Below, piece by piece: positions 63,253 to 64,000 of a DNA stretch of 64,000 nucleotides. The stretch is from Flavobacterium columnare NBRC 100251 = ATCC 23463 (GTDB taxonomy: Bacteria; Bacteroidota; Bacteroidia; Flavobacteriales; Flavobacteriaceae). Under the pieces are notes generated by a model, which saw only the letters and a list, made by a program, of their open reading frames with translations, did no database searches and was not told where the DNA came from. The stretch covers positions 1 through 64,000 of the forward strand of contig NZ_PCMX01000016.1 in the NCBI RefSeq assembly GCF_002530675.1. Direction: 5' to 3'. The first letter of the stretch is position 1; each line of letters begins with the position of its first letter. A program made the translations under genes and the position numbers.

Positions 63253-64000
63253 ATGAAATATATCAAATTGCCTCACACTGAATTAGAAGTGAGTGATATT
63301 TGTTTAGGAACAATGACTTTTGGGAATCAAAATTCAGAATCAGAGGCACATATTCAAATGGATTATGCTTTTGAAAGAGGAATTAATTTTTTTGATACTG
63401 CCGAAATGTACCCAATAGGAGGAAATGCACAGCTATTTGGCAATACAGAACGTTATATTGGAAGTTGGTTCAAAAAAAAAGGGAAGCGTGATCAAGTTAT
63501 TTTAGCAACCAAGATTGCAGGGCCTAACAGAGGGTTAGATTATATTCGTCAACCATTAGATTTTTCAAAAAAAAGTTTGCATGAAGCAGTTGATTTAAGC
63601 TTAAAAAATTTGCAAACAGATTATATAGACCTTTACCAAATGCACTGGCCAGAAAGAGTTATGAATATGTTTGGTAAAAGAGGTATGACCGAAATTGATG
63701 ACCAATGGAAAGACTCTATTTTTGAGATATTAACCATTTTTGATGGTTTGATAAAAGAGGGAAAAATTAGAAGCATAGGTGTTTCTAATGAAAACCCTTG
63801 GGGAGTTATGCGTTATCTTATAGAAGCAGAAAAACATAATTTGCCTAGAATAGCCAGTATACAAAATCCTTATTCCTTATTAAATAGACTTTTTGAAGTA
63901 GGACTTTCAGAAATTTGTATGCGTGAAAATTTAGCTTTACTAGCTTATTCACCATTAGCCTTTGGATTCCTTACAGGTAAATATTTAGATGGGACTCCTG
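63253..64000 (+). CDS. Aldo/keto reductase (partial, cut by the window end)
   Basis: Open from ATG 63253 (MKYIKLPHTELEVSDICLG) to the window edge, 249 codons without a stop. NADP(H)-dependent (beta/alpha)8 oxidoreductase. The catalytic tetrad is visible: Asp48 and Tyr53 (FFDTAEMY), Lys in ATKIAGPN, and His in YQMHWPE. The long loop after strand 4 (ERVMNMFGKRGMTEI) and GVSNENPWGVM resemble the Tas/YajO subgroup. No terminator seen because the end is missing. Confidence 0.92.
   Translation, partial: MKYIKLPHTELEVSDICLGTMTFGNQNSESEAHIQMDYAFERGINFFDTAEMYPIGGNAQLFGNTERYIGSWFKKKGKRDQVILATKIAGPNRGLDYIRQPLDFSKKSLHEAVDLSLKNLQTDYIDLYQMHWPERVMNMFGKRGMTEIDDQWKDSIFEILTIFDGLIKEGKIRSIGVSNENPWGVMRYLIEAEKHNLPRIASIQNPYSLLNRLFEVGLSEICMRENLALLAYSPLAFGFLTGKYLDGTP

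Overview
The window looks like chromosome from a flavobacterium (family Flavobacteriaceae, Bacteroidota). It is strongly AT-rich and lacks Shine-Dalgarno-like leaders. Many genes are preceded by a TAnnTTTG -7 motif, and lineage markers are present: PorZ of the type IX secretion system, a MoxR-DUF58-Bat stress operon, a 3-hydroxyanthranilate dioxygenase with a rubredoxin-like site, DUF2480, DUF3078 and IPExxxVDY families, and an OlsF-like ornithine-lipid synthase. Most of the window is housekeeping sequence. No rRNA, tRNA, CRISPR array, prophage or intact insertion sequence was recognised.

Layout. 1-548: a 223-bp tandem repeat, each unit carrying a bidirectional terminator hairpin. 605-5038 (minus): PurF, a PfkB-family kinase and HflX. 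5134-11261: a TonB-dependent receptor with two lipoproteins, divergent from a secreted endonuclease/exonuclease/phosphatase-fold enzyme, with a 17-bp palindrome between them. 11316-17530: amino-acid metabolism (nbaC, an ALDH7A1-type dehydrogenase, a cystathionine gamma-synthase family enzyme, a beta-barrel protein and gdhA). 17641-21654: porZ, a membrane acyltransferase and recO. 21660-23041: two tandem secreted paralogues. 23198-27801: ileS, a DksA/TraR relative and lspA. 28539-32262: rnhA and purN divergent from acpP-fabF-rnc. 32269: an AlbA_2-domain protein. 33579-43071: the MoxR/DUF58/BatA-E operon. 43342-46989: a serine hydrolase and two membrane proteins. 47052-51139: sufS, a lipoprotein, sufE, sufT, DUF2480 and DUF3078. 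51923-53867: bioD-bioA. 54687-57697: an IPExxxVDY protein, pyk and dinB. 57782-64000: CYTH, RlpA, a membrane protein, OlsF-like, xth, OmpA-like and a partial aldo/keto reductase.

The most interesting signals are not ordinary genes. (1) A family of about 174-189-bp non-coding elements with ~20-bp terminal inverted repeats, like miniature transposable elements, occurs in three full-length copies and one 3' fragment. Two full copies, in opposite orientation, flank bioD-bioA. (2) ileS carries two in-frame GC-rich insertions of the same palindromic sequence in opposite orientations, both in the editing domain. It also has a GXHH sequence in place of the class I HIGH motif, a change I recall being linked to mupirocin hyper-resistance in IleRS2 enzymes. 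(3) A four-helix-bundle protein gene without its N-terminal part lies inside the Bat operon. (4) A decayed, frameshifted ORF lies upstream of bioD.

Functional links. PurN and PurF serve purine synthesis. AcpP, FabF and the OlsF-like protein serve lipid synthesis. PorZ and the acyltransferase may act in cell-surface polysaccharide handling. SufS, SufE and SufT serve Fe-S assembly, with sufBCD not in this window. The receptor, lipoprotein and nuclease divergon is a plausible scavenging system for a phosphate- or nucleic-acid-derived substrate.
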